Origin: an uncultured Lachnospiraceae bacterium
GTDB lineage: Bacteria; Bacillota; Clostridia; Lachnospirales; Lachnospiraceae
DNA: 11,948 nt
Direction of reading: 5' to 3'
NCBI GenBank assembly: GCA_949346185.1
Contig: CASGVX010000033.1
Location: forward strand, 1 to 11,948
Below are positions 1 to 6,293 of the stretch, one piece after another. The translations under genes and the position numbers were made by a program. The first letter of the stretch is position 1, and each line of letters opens with the position of its first letter. The notes beneath the pieces are model-generated. The model was not told where the DNA came from. It did not search any database and saw nothing but the letters and a program-made list of their open reading frames with translations.

Positions 1-1
1 G

Positions 2-268
2 ACAGCGGTGTTTGATGCTGCGAAGAAGTTTGCCAAGGTGGAGGGAATCCTGCCCGCGCCGGAGAGCAGCCATGCCATCCGCGTCGCTGTGGACGAGTCG
101 CTGAAATGCAAGGAGACGGGAGAAGAAAAGACGATTCTCTTTGGCCTGACGGGTACGGGGTATTTTGACATGTATGCCTATGAGTCATTCAACAATGGGA
201 AGATGAGCGATTATATCCCCACGGATGAGGAGATTGCCAGAAGTTTGGCGAAGGTTCCCAAATTGTAA
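2..268 (+). CDS. TrpB-like PLP-dependent enzyme (tryptophan synthase beta-like, TrpB2 type), C-terminal part
   Basis: This is the last 88 codons of a gene that begins before the window; the frame is open from base 2 to a TAA at 266-268. The tail contains EGILPAPESSHAIR, then GEEKTILFGLTGTG and FDMYAY. This is the arrangement seen at the C-terminus of TrpB2-type tryptophan synthase beta-like proteins (EGI-x-PAPES-x-HAI, then a Gly-rich phosphate-loop-like strand). The family binds pyridoxal phosphate and can condense indole with serine, but many TrpB2-like proteins have unproven substrates. The PLP lysine and the N-terminal domain lie outside the window. No trpA or other tryptophan gene follows, so a biosynthetic operon cannot be inferred here. 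A terminator follows at 330-361. The GTG at base 8 is internal, not a start. Confidence 0.85.
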   Translation, partial: TAVFDAAKKFAKVEGILPAPESSHAIRVAVDESLKCKETGEEKTILFGLTGTGYFDMYAYESFNNGKMSDYIPTDEEIARSLAKVPKL

Positions 269-329
269 GGAAGCAGGGAATTCATGTTCTGTGAATGAGG
301 GCGAGTCCATTTAAGAGAGCAAATGCGAA

Positions 330-361
330 AGAGGGAAGCAGAAATGTTTCTCTCTTTTTTT
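330..361 (+). terminator. Rho-independent terminator after the TrpB-like gene
   Basis: AGAGGGAAGC (330-339) pairs with GTTTCTCTCT (346-355) to give a 10-bp stem with G-U pairs and a 6-nt loop. A run of six T (356-361) follows directly. It lies about 60 nt past the stop of the TrpB-like gene. Confidence 0.75.
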
Positions 362-476
362 GGCATCCAAATTCTTATGATAAGGTTCGTTAATTGTCGG
401 TCGATTCAAGGCATTGCTGGTTGCGGAGCGAACAGGAAAAAAGCAGAAATTTGGCATATTTCAAAGAAAAGAATGA

Positions 477-506
477 TTGTATTGCGGTAAAACGCTATGC
501 TATAAT
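477..506 (+). promoter_or_regulatory. Sigma-A promoter with extended -10 for the alpha-glucosidase gene
   Basis: A perfect TATAAT (501-506) is preceded by TGC, giving an extended -10 (498-506). A weak -35, TTGTAT (477-482), sits 18 bp upstream. Transcription should start near 513 and give a leader of about 100 nt before the ATG at 616. Bases 487-500 (GTAAAACGCTATGC) keep the AA-N-CG-N-T core of a CcpA cre site but miss both outer pairs, so catabolite control is possible but weakly supported. I see no further structure in the gene-free stretch 269-615 beyond this promoter, the terminator at 330-361 and the leader. Confidence 0.65.
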
Positions 507-615
507 TTTTGCAAAGCCGGATGGCAGCCTTCTATGACAGGGGAAGAATGGCCAATGCATGAAGGAATGGGTTGTTGTGAACGGTAGCACATAATATAGA
601 AAGGAATCGGATGGT

Positions 616-2604
616 ATGACACGGAGATATTGTTTTGGAAAACCAATAGATACGGAAGCCGTATTAAATAAGCCGGAATGCTCTCCCCGGGAGGAGTTTC
701 CAGTAAAGAGGGAGAATGGTCGGTTTTTCTTTCCTCTGACGGAGGAGGATATTGTCTATGGGCTGGGAGAGAATGTGCGGGGAATCAATAAGCGGGGATG
801 GATTTATGAGAGCATGTGCGCAGATGACGGGGTTCATGGGGAGGATAAGGTGTCTCTGTATGGCGCACACAATTTCTTTCTGATTAGCGGGGAAAGGCAT
901 CTGGGAGTTTTCTGGGATACGCCGGGGAAGGTGACCTTTGATGTGGGGTATACCAGATATGATTTGCTGGAGGTACGGCTGGAAGAGTTGGATGTGGATT
1001 GCTACCTGATTGAGGGAGATTCGCCGGATGCAGTGGTGGAGGAGTTCCGGGGACTGATCGGCAGGAGCTACATTCCGCCTCTGTGGGCTTTTGGGTATGG
1101 GCAGAGCCGTTGGAGTTACATGACATCAGAAGAAGTGCGGGAGGTTGCGAGGAAGCATAGGGAGCATCGAATTCCTTTGGACAGCATCTACCTTGATATT
1201 GATTATATGGAGCGGTACAAGGATTTCACCGTGGACGGGGAGAGGTTTGGAGATTTTGAAGAATTGGTGCGGGAGATGGATGAGGAGCATATTCATCTGG
1301 TGCCTATCATTGATGCGGGCGTGAAGATCGAGGAGGGGTATGAGGTCTACGAGGAGGGAAAGGAGAAGGGATATTTCTGCAAGGACGAGCAGGGCGAGGA
1401 TTTTGTCGTGGGCGTGTGGCCGGGGAAATGCCATTTTCCAGATATGCTTGATGAGGAAGCGGGCGCATGGTTTGGGAATCAGTATCAGAAATTATTGGAT
1501 ATGGGAATAGATGGATTCTGGAATGATATGAATGAGCCGGCGATTTTTTACTCTGAGAAGCATATGAAGGAGGTTTTTGACCGTATTGGGGAGTTTCGGA
1601 CGAAAAACTTAGATGTGAATAGTTATTTTGAATTTACTGGAATGGTTGCGGGGATTGCCAACAATCAGGAAGACTACAAGTCCTTCTATCATAATTATCA
1701 GGGGCGGCGCATTCGCCATGACCAGGTACACAACATCTTCGGGTACTATATGACCAGAAGGGCCTCTGAGGCTTTTGACCGCTTGAGGCCTGACCAGAGG
1801 GTGCTATTGTACTCCCGGTCTTCCTATGTGGGGATGCATCGCTATGGAGGAATCTGGCAGGGAGATAATCTGGGATGGTGGTCTCATCTGGCTTTGAATA
1901 TTAAGATGATGCCTTCCCTGAATATGTGCGGATTTCTGTATACGGGCGCCGACATTGGCGGGTTTGGGAGCAATACCACGGAAGACTTGATGATTCGCTG
2001 GCTTTCCTTCGCTATCTTTACGCCGCTGATGCGGAACCATTCTGCCATGGGAACTAGAAAGCAGGAGGTGTACCAGTTTGAGAGGCAGGAAGCTATGGGA
2101 AATATTATTAAGATCCGCTACCAGCTTCTGCCCTACCTGTACAGCGAGTTTATGAAGGCGGCGCTGGGGAATCGGATGATGTTTCGCCCCTTGGGATTTC
2201 TCTATGGGAAAGATTCGCTGGCGCGGCGGGTGGAGGATCAGCTTATGGTTGGGGAGAGTATCATGATTGCCCCGGTGTATGAGCAAAATGCTTTGGGAAG
2301 AACGGTCTATATCCCTGAGAGGATGAAGCTGCTCCGCTTCCATCAAGGCGAGCCTTCTTTTGGCCAGATGTATGAAAAGGGGTATCATTATGTGGAGATG
2401 CCTCTGGGGGACGTGTGCATATTCCTGCGGGAAAATTATATTCTGCCCCTGTCCCGGGGAGGGGAGCATGTGGAGGCGGTTGACTGGCAGGATTTGACCT
2501 TGTATTCTTTTGGAGAGCAGGTGAAGCCCTATGGATATTATTCGGATGACGGCGTTAGCAAGGATTATGATTTGGAAAAGAATGTGCTGCTGCTCGCAGT
2601 CTAA
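616..2604 (+). CDS. GH31 alpha-glucosidase, probable cytosolic isomaltase-type enzyme
   Basis: This is a 662-residue family 31 glycoside hydrolase that releases glucose from non-reducing ends of alpha-glucosides by a retaining mechanism. The nucleophile is Asp304 in WNDMNEP (302-308) and the acid/base is Asp417 in WQGDN (414-418). Other family hallmarks are IYLDIDYM (191-198), RSSY (401-404) and YTGADIGGF (442-450). The N-terminal beta-sandwich includes YGLGEN (48-53) and YGAHNF (82-87). There is no signal peptide, so it should act in the cytosol on imported oligosaccharides. From memory it resembles the Ruminococcus obeum enzyme Ro-alphaG1 (663 residues) throughout, with catalytic residues offset by three. 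Trp166 in GQSRW matches the Trp169 reported to favour isomaltose in that enzyme. The ATG at 616 has AAGGAA 9 nt upstream. A transporter is not visible nearby, and the gene appears monocistronic. Confidence 0.93.
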   Translation: MTRRYCFGKPIDTEAVLNKPECSPREEFPVKRENGRFFFPLTEEDIVYGLGENVRGINKRGWIYESMCADDGVHGEDKVSLYGAHNFFLISGERHLGVFWDTPGKVTFDVGYTRYDLLEVRLEELDVDCYLIEGDSPDAVVEEFRGLIGRSYIPPLWAFGYGQSRWSYMTSEEVREVARKHREHRIPLDSIYLDIDYMERYKDFTVDGERFGDFEELVREMDEEHIHLVPIIDAGVKIEEGYEVYEEGKEKGYFCKDEQGEDFVVGVWPGKCHFPDMLDEEAGAWFGNQYQKLLDMGIDGFWNDMNEPAIFYSEKHMKEVFDRIGEFRTKNLDVNSYFEFTGMVAGIANNQEDYKSFYHNYQGRRIRHDQVHNIFGYYMTRRASEAFDRLRPDQRVLLYSRSSYVGMHRYGGIWQGDNLGWWSHLALNIKMMPSLNMCGFLYTGADIGGFGSNTTEDLMIRWLSFAIFTPLMRNHSAMGTRKQEVYQFERQEAMGNIIKIRYQLLPYLYSEFMKAALGNRMMFRPLGFLYGKDSLARRVEDQLMVGESIMIAPVYEQNALGRTVYIPERMKLLRFHQGEPSFGQMYEKGYHYVEMPLGDVCIFLRENYILPLSRGGEHVEAVDWQDLTLYSFGEQVKPYGYYSDDGVSKDYDLEKNVLLLAV

Positions 2605-2670
2605 TAAAATCGAGGATTTTTGGCATGGATGACGGGCTTTCCTATATGCAGGCGGCATATCGACTTCTAC

Positions 2671-2726
2671 CCCTTTTTGTGATATCATGAATTAAGATAG
2701 AACAGAAAGGGGTATTTTCTATGGAA
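2671..2726 (+). repeat. 56-bp direct repeat, left copy (bounds the MNT-HEPN cassette)
   Basis: Bases 2671-2726 are identical to 3463-3518 over 56 bp, at an offset of 792 bp. Identity stops at once on both sides (C2670 against T3462, A2727 against G3519). The copy holds an extended -10 element, the ribosome binding site AAAGGGG (2706-2712) and the ATG plus second codon of the nucleotidyltransferase gene (2721-2726). CCCCTTT (2670-2676) is complementary to that ribosome binding site. Confidence 0.97.
2680..2712 (+). promoter_or_regulatory. Repeat-borne extended -10 promoter and ribosome binding site for the MNT-HEPN pair
   Basis: TGA-TATCAT (2680-2688) matches an extended -10 (TGn plus five of six bases of TATAAT); no good -35 precedes it at 17-18 bp. 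Transcription would begin near 2695. AAAGGGG (2706-2712) lies 8 nt before the ATG at 2721. An alternative upstream promoter is TTGGCA (2620-2625), 17 bp, TATATG (2643-2648). Transcripts from that promoter would include CCCCTTT (2670-2676), which can pair with the ribosome binding site. Confidence 0.4.
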
Positions 2727-3053
2727 AAAATTCAGAATGTTTTATTAATATTTGCACAGAAAACCAGAGAACTTATGGGAGAGAGTTATCGAAAATTGCT
2801 GGTATATGGCTCATATGCCCGAGGAGATTATCATGAGGATTCTGATGTAGATATCATGATTTTAACTTCCTTGCCCGAAGATCAGATTGAGAGAGTGGAA
2901 GATGCTTTGTATGACGAGGCGTTTGAACTTTTCATGGAATATGGAGTACAGATTTCTGTCATTGTTAAGAATGAGGAACAGTTTAATTACTGGCTGGGAG
3001 CATTGCCCTTTTATGACAATGTAAAACGCGAGGGGGTTGAATTTGTTGGATGA
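2721..3053 (+). CDS. Minimal nucleotidyltransferase (MNT) protein, MntA-like antitoxin
   Basis: This is a 110-residue protein of the DNA polymerase beta-type minimal nucleotidyltransferase family. GS at 30-31, ten residues, then DVD at 42-44 give exactly the GSX10DXD motif of MntA-type antitoxins. In the MntA-HepT (type VII) system the MNT protein neutralises its HEPN partner by transferring AMP to a tyrosine. The third carboxylate of classical polymerase beta enzymes is not obvious: the matching strand reads VQISVIV (75-81). It overlaps the following HEPN gene by 8 nt, the usual coupled arrangement. The start ATG and ribosome binding site lie in the left 56-bp repeat. The gene is more AT-rich than its neighbours, which suggests acquisition. 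The pairing with HEPN is sequence-based; the antitoxin role is inferred from the family. Confidence 0.88.
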   Translation: MEKIQNVLLIFAQKTRELMGESYRKLLVYGSYARGDYHEDSDVDIMILTSLPEDQIERVEDALYDEAFELFMEYGVQISVIVKNEEQFNYWLGALPFYDNVKREGVEFVG

Positions 3054-3474
3054 AAGAAAATGGGACTTGTGCAAATATCGCATGCAGCAGGCAAGGGAAA
3101 GTTTGAATGCTTCTAAAATAATGCTGCAAAATGAAATGATAAAGGATGCAATCAATCGTTCATATTATGCTGTGTTTTATGCACTTAAAGCGGTGCTGGC
3201 AATAGAGGAAAAGGATTTTAGGCGACACAAGGACGTGGTGGCACATTTTAATAAGATGTATGTTGCAACAGGAAAATTTCCAAGAGAATTTGGACGCTTG
3301 ATAGCGAAACTTCAGCAACTAAGAGAGAAGTCAGATTATGATGATTTTTTTATTGTATCCATCGAAAAAGCGCATCAGCAGACAAAATCCGCAGAAAATA
3401 CGATTACAGAAGTGGAAAAATATTTGCGGAACCTGAAACAGAAAAAAGATTTAGACGAACATCCCTTTTTGTGA
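3046..3474 (+). CDS. HEPN-domain protein, HepT-like toxin
   Basis: This is a 142-residue, all-helical HEPN protein. Family features are the Asn-Arg-Ser-Tyr-Tyr-Ala-Val-Phe-Tyr-Ala stretch (37-46), R60-x6-H67 and the late R93-x4-Y98 in LREKSDY, close to the R-X4-6-H/Y motif of HEPN ribonucleases. Such proteins cut RNA, tRNA in some studied pairs, and are held inactive by the MNT partner. No ATG fits. GAGGGGG (3030-3036) lies 9 nt before TTG 3046 and 6 nt before TTG 3043; TTG 3037 abuts it and is less likely. The last codons (encoding PFL) and the TGA stop at 3472-3474 fall inside the right 56-bp repeat, so the C-terminus was probably set by the event that created the repeats. Hand counts of G+C at 3061-3120 and 3121-3180 are 25/60 and 18/60, low for this window. 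Toxicity is inferred, not shown. Confidence 0.85.
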   Translation: MDERKWDLCKYRMQQARESLNASKIMLQNEMIKDAINRSYYAVFYALKAVLAIEEKDFRRHKDVVAHFNKMYVATGKFPREFGRLIAKLQQLREKSDYDDFFIVSIEKAHQQTKSAENTITEVEKYLRNLKQKKDLDEHPFL

Positions 3475-3518
3475 TATCATGAATTAAGATAGAACAGAAA
3501 GGGGTATTTTCTATGGAA
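3463..3518 (+). repeat. 56-bp direct repeat, right copy
   Basis: Identical to 2671-2726. It contains the end of the HEPN gene with its TGA stop (3472-3474), an extended -10 element overlapping that stop, the ribosome binding site AAAGGGG (3498-3504), and the ATG and second codon of the TetM-like gene (3513-3518). Deleting one repeat plus the intervening 736 bp would restore a single-copy leader joined to the TetM-like gene with no change to its start. Confidence 0.97.
3472..3504 (+). promoter_or_regulatory. Repeat-borne extended -10 promoter and ribosome binding site for the TetM-like/NYN gene
   Basis: TGA-TATCAT (3472-3480) is the same extended -10 as in the left repeat; its TGA is also the HEPN stop codon. 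AAAGGGG (3498-3504) is 8 nt upstream of the ATG at 3513. The downstream gene could be transcribed from here, by read-through from the MNT-HEPN pair, or both. The -35 region is poor (TTAGAC at 3451-3456 with an 18-bp spacer). Confidence 0.4.
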
Positions 3519-6194
3519 GATACGTCTAATGATACATTCGTTAGCAAACCATCAAAACATATTACCATCGGCTTGGTCGCCCATGTGGATGCGGGAAAGA
3601 CTACCCTTTCCGAGGGGTTTTTTTACGCTGCTGGAAATATTCAGGAATTGGGCCGTGTGGATAATCAGAATGCATTTCTGGACACGGATGCCATAGAGAG
3701 GGAGCGGGGGATTACCATTTTCTCAAAACAGGCGGAGTTTGCCTATGGGGATACGGCATATACCCTTCTAGATACCCCGGGGCATGTGGATTTTTCTGCG
3801 GAGATGGAGCGTACGCTGCAGGTGCTGGACTATGCCATTTTGCTGGTGAGCGGTGCCGATGGCATACAGGGGCATACGGTCACGCTGTGGCGGTTGTTGC
3901 AGCGGTATGATATTCCCACGTTTATTTTCGTCAATAAAATGGATCAGCCCGGTGCGGATCAGGAGAGGATTCTGGCTGGGCTGCAGGAGCATTTCGGGGA
4001 GCGGTGCGTGGACTTTACCCATGCTATGGGATGCTTTCAGGAGTGCGGGGAGGAAAAGGAAAGGGCTTCCGGGGAGGAAAGGGAGGCGTTTTTTGAAAAC
4101 GCGGCTGTCAATGAAGAGGATTGGCTGGAAGCGTTCTTGGAGAAAGGCGAGCTTTCCCTGGATGATATTTTGGAAGGTATTTGCGATAGGAAATTATTTC
4201 CCTGTTATTTCGGCTCGGCTTTGAGGTACGAGGGGGTGGAGGAGTTTCTGGAGGGGTTTGGATGCTTTACCTTGGAGCGGGAGTATGGGGATGAATTTGG
4301 CGCGAAGGTATTTAAGATTGCCAGAGATGGGGGCAATCAGAGGCTGACTTATCTGAAGGTGACGGGGGGGACTCTGGCGGTACGGCAGAGCATTTCCGGC
4401 ACGGTGGGAACAATGACGGATGAGGGAGTTCGAGGAGATGCCTGGGAGGAGAAGGTCAATCAGATACGCATTTATTCCGGGGAGAAGTATGAGGCGGTAG
4501 ATCAGGTGACGGCAGGGGCAGTGTGTGCGGTGACTGGCCTGACAAAAACCTATGCTGGGCAGGGTTTGGGTGCAGAGGAGGAATCTGACCTCCCGGTATT
4601 GGAGCCGGTGCTTACTTACGGCGTAGTGCTGCCGGAGGGGTTTCATGCCAATGCCTTTCTTCCCAGATTAAAGGAACTAGAGGAGGAAGAGCCGGAACTG
4701 AAGATTCTCTGGGATGAGGAACTGGAAGAGATTCAGATCCAGATGATGGGAGAGGTTCAGATTGAGATCTTGCGGCGAAAAATCAGAGAGCGATACGGCG
4801 TGGCCATTGATTTTGACGAGGGTCGGATTGTGTACAAGGAAACCATCGCCAATGTTGTGGAAGGGGTGGGGCATTTCGAACCGCTGCGCCATTATGCGGA
4901 GGCGCATTTGCTTCTGGAACCGGGAGAGCGGGGGAGCGGAATTCAGGTGGGTACCCAGTGCAGCGAGGATGTGCTGAATAGGAATTGGCAGCGGCTGATT
5001 TGCACCCATGTCGCAGAGAGGGAGCACAGGGGCGTGCTTGTAGGGGGCGGACTGACGGATGTGCGGATAACGGTAGTAAATGGGAAAGCCCACCTCAAGC
5101 ATACGGAGGGGGGCGACTTCCGACAGGCGACATATCGGGCAATCCGGCAGGGGCTGATGAAGGCGGAGTGCGTGCTGCTGGAGCCGTGGCATTCCTTTCG
5201 GCTGGAGGTTCCCACAGAGATGCTGGGACGTGCCATGACAGATCTGGAGAAGATGCATGGGAAGATTGATGTGCCGCAGCAGTTGGGGGAAATGAGTGTT
5301 TTGACTGGCATAGCTCCGGTGATTACCATGCGGAATTATCAAAAGGAGGTGCAGGCATATTCTCAGGGCAGAGGCCAGCTCGCCTGTCAGCTGAAAGGAT
5401 ATTTTCCCTGCCACAATCAGGAAGAGGTGGTGGAAAACTTCGGCTACGAGCCGGAATTAGATGCGGCGAATCCTGCAGGCTCTGTGTTTTGCAGCCATGG
5501 AACGGGATATGTGGTGCCGTGGGATGAAGTGGAGGCGCATATGCATGTTCCCCTGCTGGCGGAAGAGCGGGAGGAGGATGCTCGGGAAAATGTACCCATG
5601 CGCTCTGGAAGGAGCGACCAAGGGGATTACTTCATGGGGGAGGAAGAGGTGGAGCGGATTATTGGGAAAACTTTTTCAGCCAACAGGAAGGAGGGAAAGA
5701 GGGCGCCATATAAAAAGCGACAGAAGCGGAGGGTGGAGGTGGTTTCCCGCCCTGCGCCGCCTAAGAAATCCGCAGAAAAGTATCTTCTGGTGGATGGATA
5801 TAATATTGTCTTTGCCTGGGAGGAATTGAATCGGTTGGCGGCGGAGAGCATTGATGCCGCTAGGGGTAGGCTGATGGATATTTTGTGCAATTATCAGGGA
5901 TACCGGAAATGTACGTTGATTTTAGTGTTTGATGCCTATAAGGTGAAGGGAAATATTGGACAGATGTATGACTACCACAACATTCATGTGGTTTATACCA
6001 AGGAGGCAGAGACGGCAGACCAGTATATAGAGAAACTGGCACACCGCATGGGAGACAAGTATGATGTGACGGTGGCTACTTCCGATGGTTTGGAACAGTT
6101 GATTATCCGGGGGCAGGGGTGTAAATTGTTGTCTGCCAGGGATTTTTATGAGGAAGTGATGCGGGTGGAGGAAGAGATTAGGGACAGGCTGTAA
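3513..6194 (+). CDS. TetM/EF-G-like ribosomal GTPase fused to a YacP/Rae1-type NYN endoribonuclease domain
   Basis: This is an 893-residue two-part protein. Residues 1 to about 720 form a TetM-like translation GTPase: AHVDAGKT (23-30), RGIT (65-68), DTPGHVDF (87-94), NKMD (141-144) and GSA (234-236), then EF-G-like domains with DFRQAT (535-540) and LLEPWHSF. A basic linker rich in Lys and Arg (about 723-753) joins a YacP/Rae1-like NYN domain (756-893). All its acidic positions are present: Asp761 in LLVDGYN, Asp807 in VFDAY, Asp836 in ETADQ, Asp858 in ATSD. TetM proteins bind the ribosomal A site, and Bacillus subtilis Rae1 cuts mRNA in the A site. The fusion therefore suggests a GTPase that brings a nuclease to the A site; this is inference. 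The tip loop of domain IV differs from TetM, so tetracycline resistance should not be assumed. TetM itself has about 639 residues. Its start lies in the right 56-bp repeat. Confidence 0.9.
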   Translation: MEDTSNDTFVSKPSKHITIGLVAHVDAGKTTLSEGFFYAAGNIQELGRVDNQNAFLDTDAIERERGITIFSKQAEFAYGDTAYTLLDTPGHVDFSAEMERTLQVLDYAILLVSGADGIQGHTVTLWRLLQRYDIPTFIFVNKMDQPGADQERILAGLQEHFGERCVDFTHAMGCFQECGEEKERASGEEREAFFENAAVNEEDWLEAFLEKGELSLDDILEGICDRKLFPCYFGSALRYEGVEEFLEGFGCFTLEREYGDEFGAKVFKIARDGGNQRLTYLKVTGGTLAVRQSISGTVGTMTDEGVRGDAWEEKVNQIRIYSGEKYEAVDQVTAGAVCAVTGLTKTYAGQGLGAEEESDLPVLEPVLTYGVVLPEGFHANAFLPRLKELEEEEPELKILWDEELEEIQIQMMGEVQIEILRRKIRERYGVAIDFDEGRIVYKETIANVVEGVGHFEPLRHYAEAHLLLEPGERGSGIQVGTQCSEDVLNRNWQRLICTHVAEREHRGVLVGGGLTDVRITVVNGKAHLKHTEGGDFRQATYRAIRQGLMKAECVLLEPWHSFRLEVPTEMLGRAMTDLEKMHGKIDVPQQLGEMSVLTGIAPVITMRNYQKEVQAYSQGRGQLACQLKGYFPCHNQEEVVENFGYEPELDAANPAGSVFCSHGTGYVVPWDEVEAHMHVPLLAEEREEDARENVPMRSGRSDQGDYFMGEEEVERIIGKTFSANRKEGKRAPYKKRQKRRVEVVSRPAPPKKSAEKYLLVDGYNIVFAWEELNRLAAESIDAARGRLMDILCNYQGYRKCTLILVFDAYKVKGNIGQMYDYHNIHVVYTKEAETADQYIEKLAHRMGDKYDVTVATSDGLEQLIIRGQGCKLLSARDFYEEVMRVEEEIRDRL

Positions 6195-6212
6195 AAAACA
6201 TAAATTATTCTA

Positions 6213-6241
6213 TTGACAGGAGCGGGAATATGGTTCAAAAT
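6213..6241 (+). promoter_or_regulatory. Sigma-A promoter for pta
   Basis: A perfect TTGACA (6213-6218) is followed after 17 bp by CAAAAT (6236-6241, four of six matches). Transcription would begin near 6248, so the 20-bp palindrome at 6257-6276 would be in the 5' leader. Confidence 0.6.
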
Positions 6242-6256
6242 AGGCTCGTATGGGTG

Positions 6257-6276
6257 TTATATTTTATAAAATATAA
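6257..6276 (+). promoter_or_regulatory. Perfect 20-bp AT palindrome in the pta leader
   Basis: The left arm TTATATTTTA (6257-6266) is exactly mirrored by TAAAATATAA (6267-6276). It sits just downstream of the predicted pta transcription start and 5 nt before the GGAG ribosome binding site. It could be an operator or an RNA hairpin affecting translation. It does not match Rex, CcpA or Fur-family consensus sites as I know them. Confidence 0.45.
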
Positions 6277-6293
6277 AGAATGGAGATGATATT

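Noticed and set aside
2606..2621. Terminator directly after the GH31 gene
   Set aside because: AAAATC-GAG-GATTTT gives only a 6-bp AT-rich stem with a three-base loop and a minimal T-run, too weak to call.
1804..2688. Long minus-strand open frame (294 codons) antisense to the GH31 gene
   Set aside because: It mirrors a well-supported gene, has no recognisable domain and no ribosome binding site; the purine-rich codon bias of the sense strand explains it.
2671..3518. Insertion sequence or integron cassette
   Set aside because: There is no transposase or integrase, no terminal inverted repeats at the borders and no attC-like structure; the 56-bp direct repeats are far longer than usual target duplications.
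4677..5414. Long minus-strand open frame (245 codons) antisense to the TetM-like gene
   Set aside because: Rich in His, Pro, Leu and Ser as expected for an antisense shadow, and the sense strand is clearly coding.
3513..5672. Tetracycline resistance gene tet(M/O/W)
   Set aside because: The GTPase is TetM-like overall, but the domain IV tip loop differs, the N-terminus is extended and a nuclease domain is fused on. The class is better described as a TetM-like translation factor.
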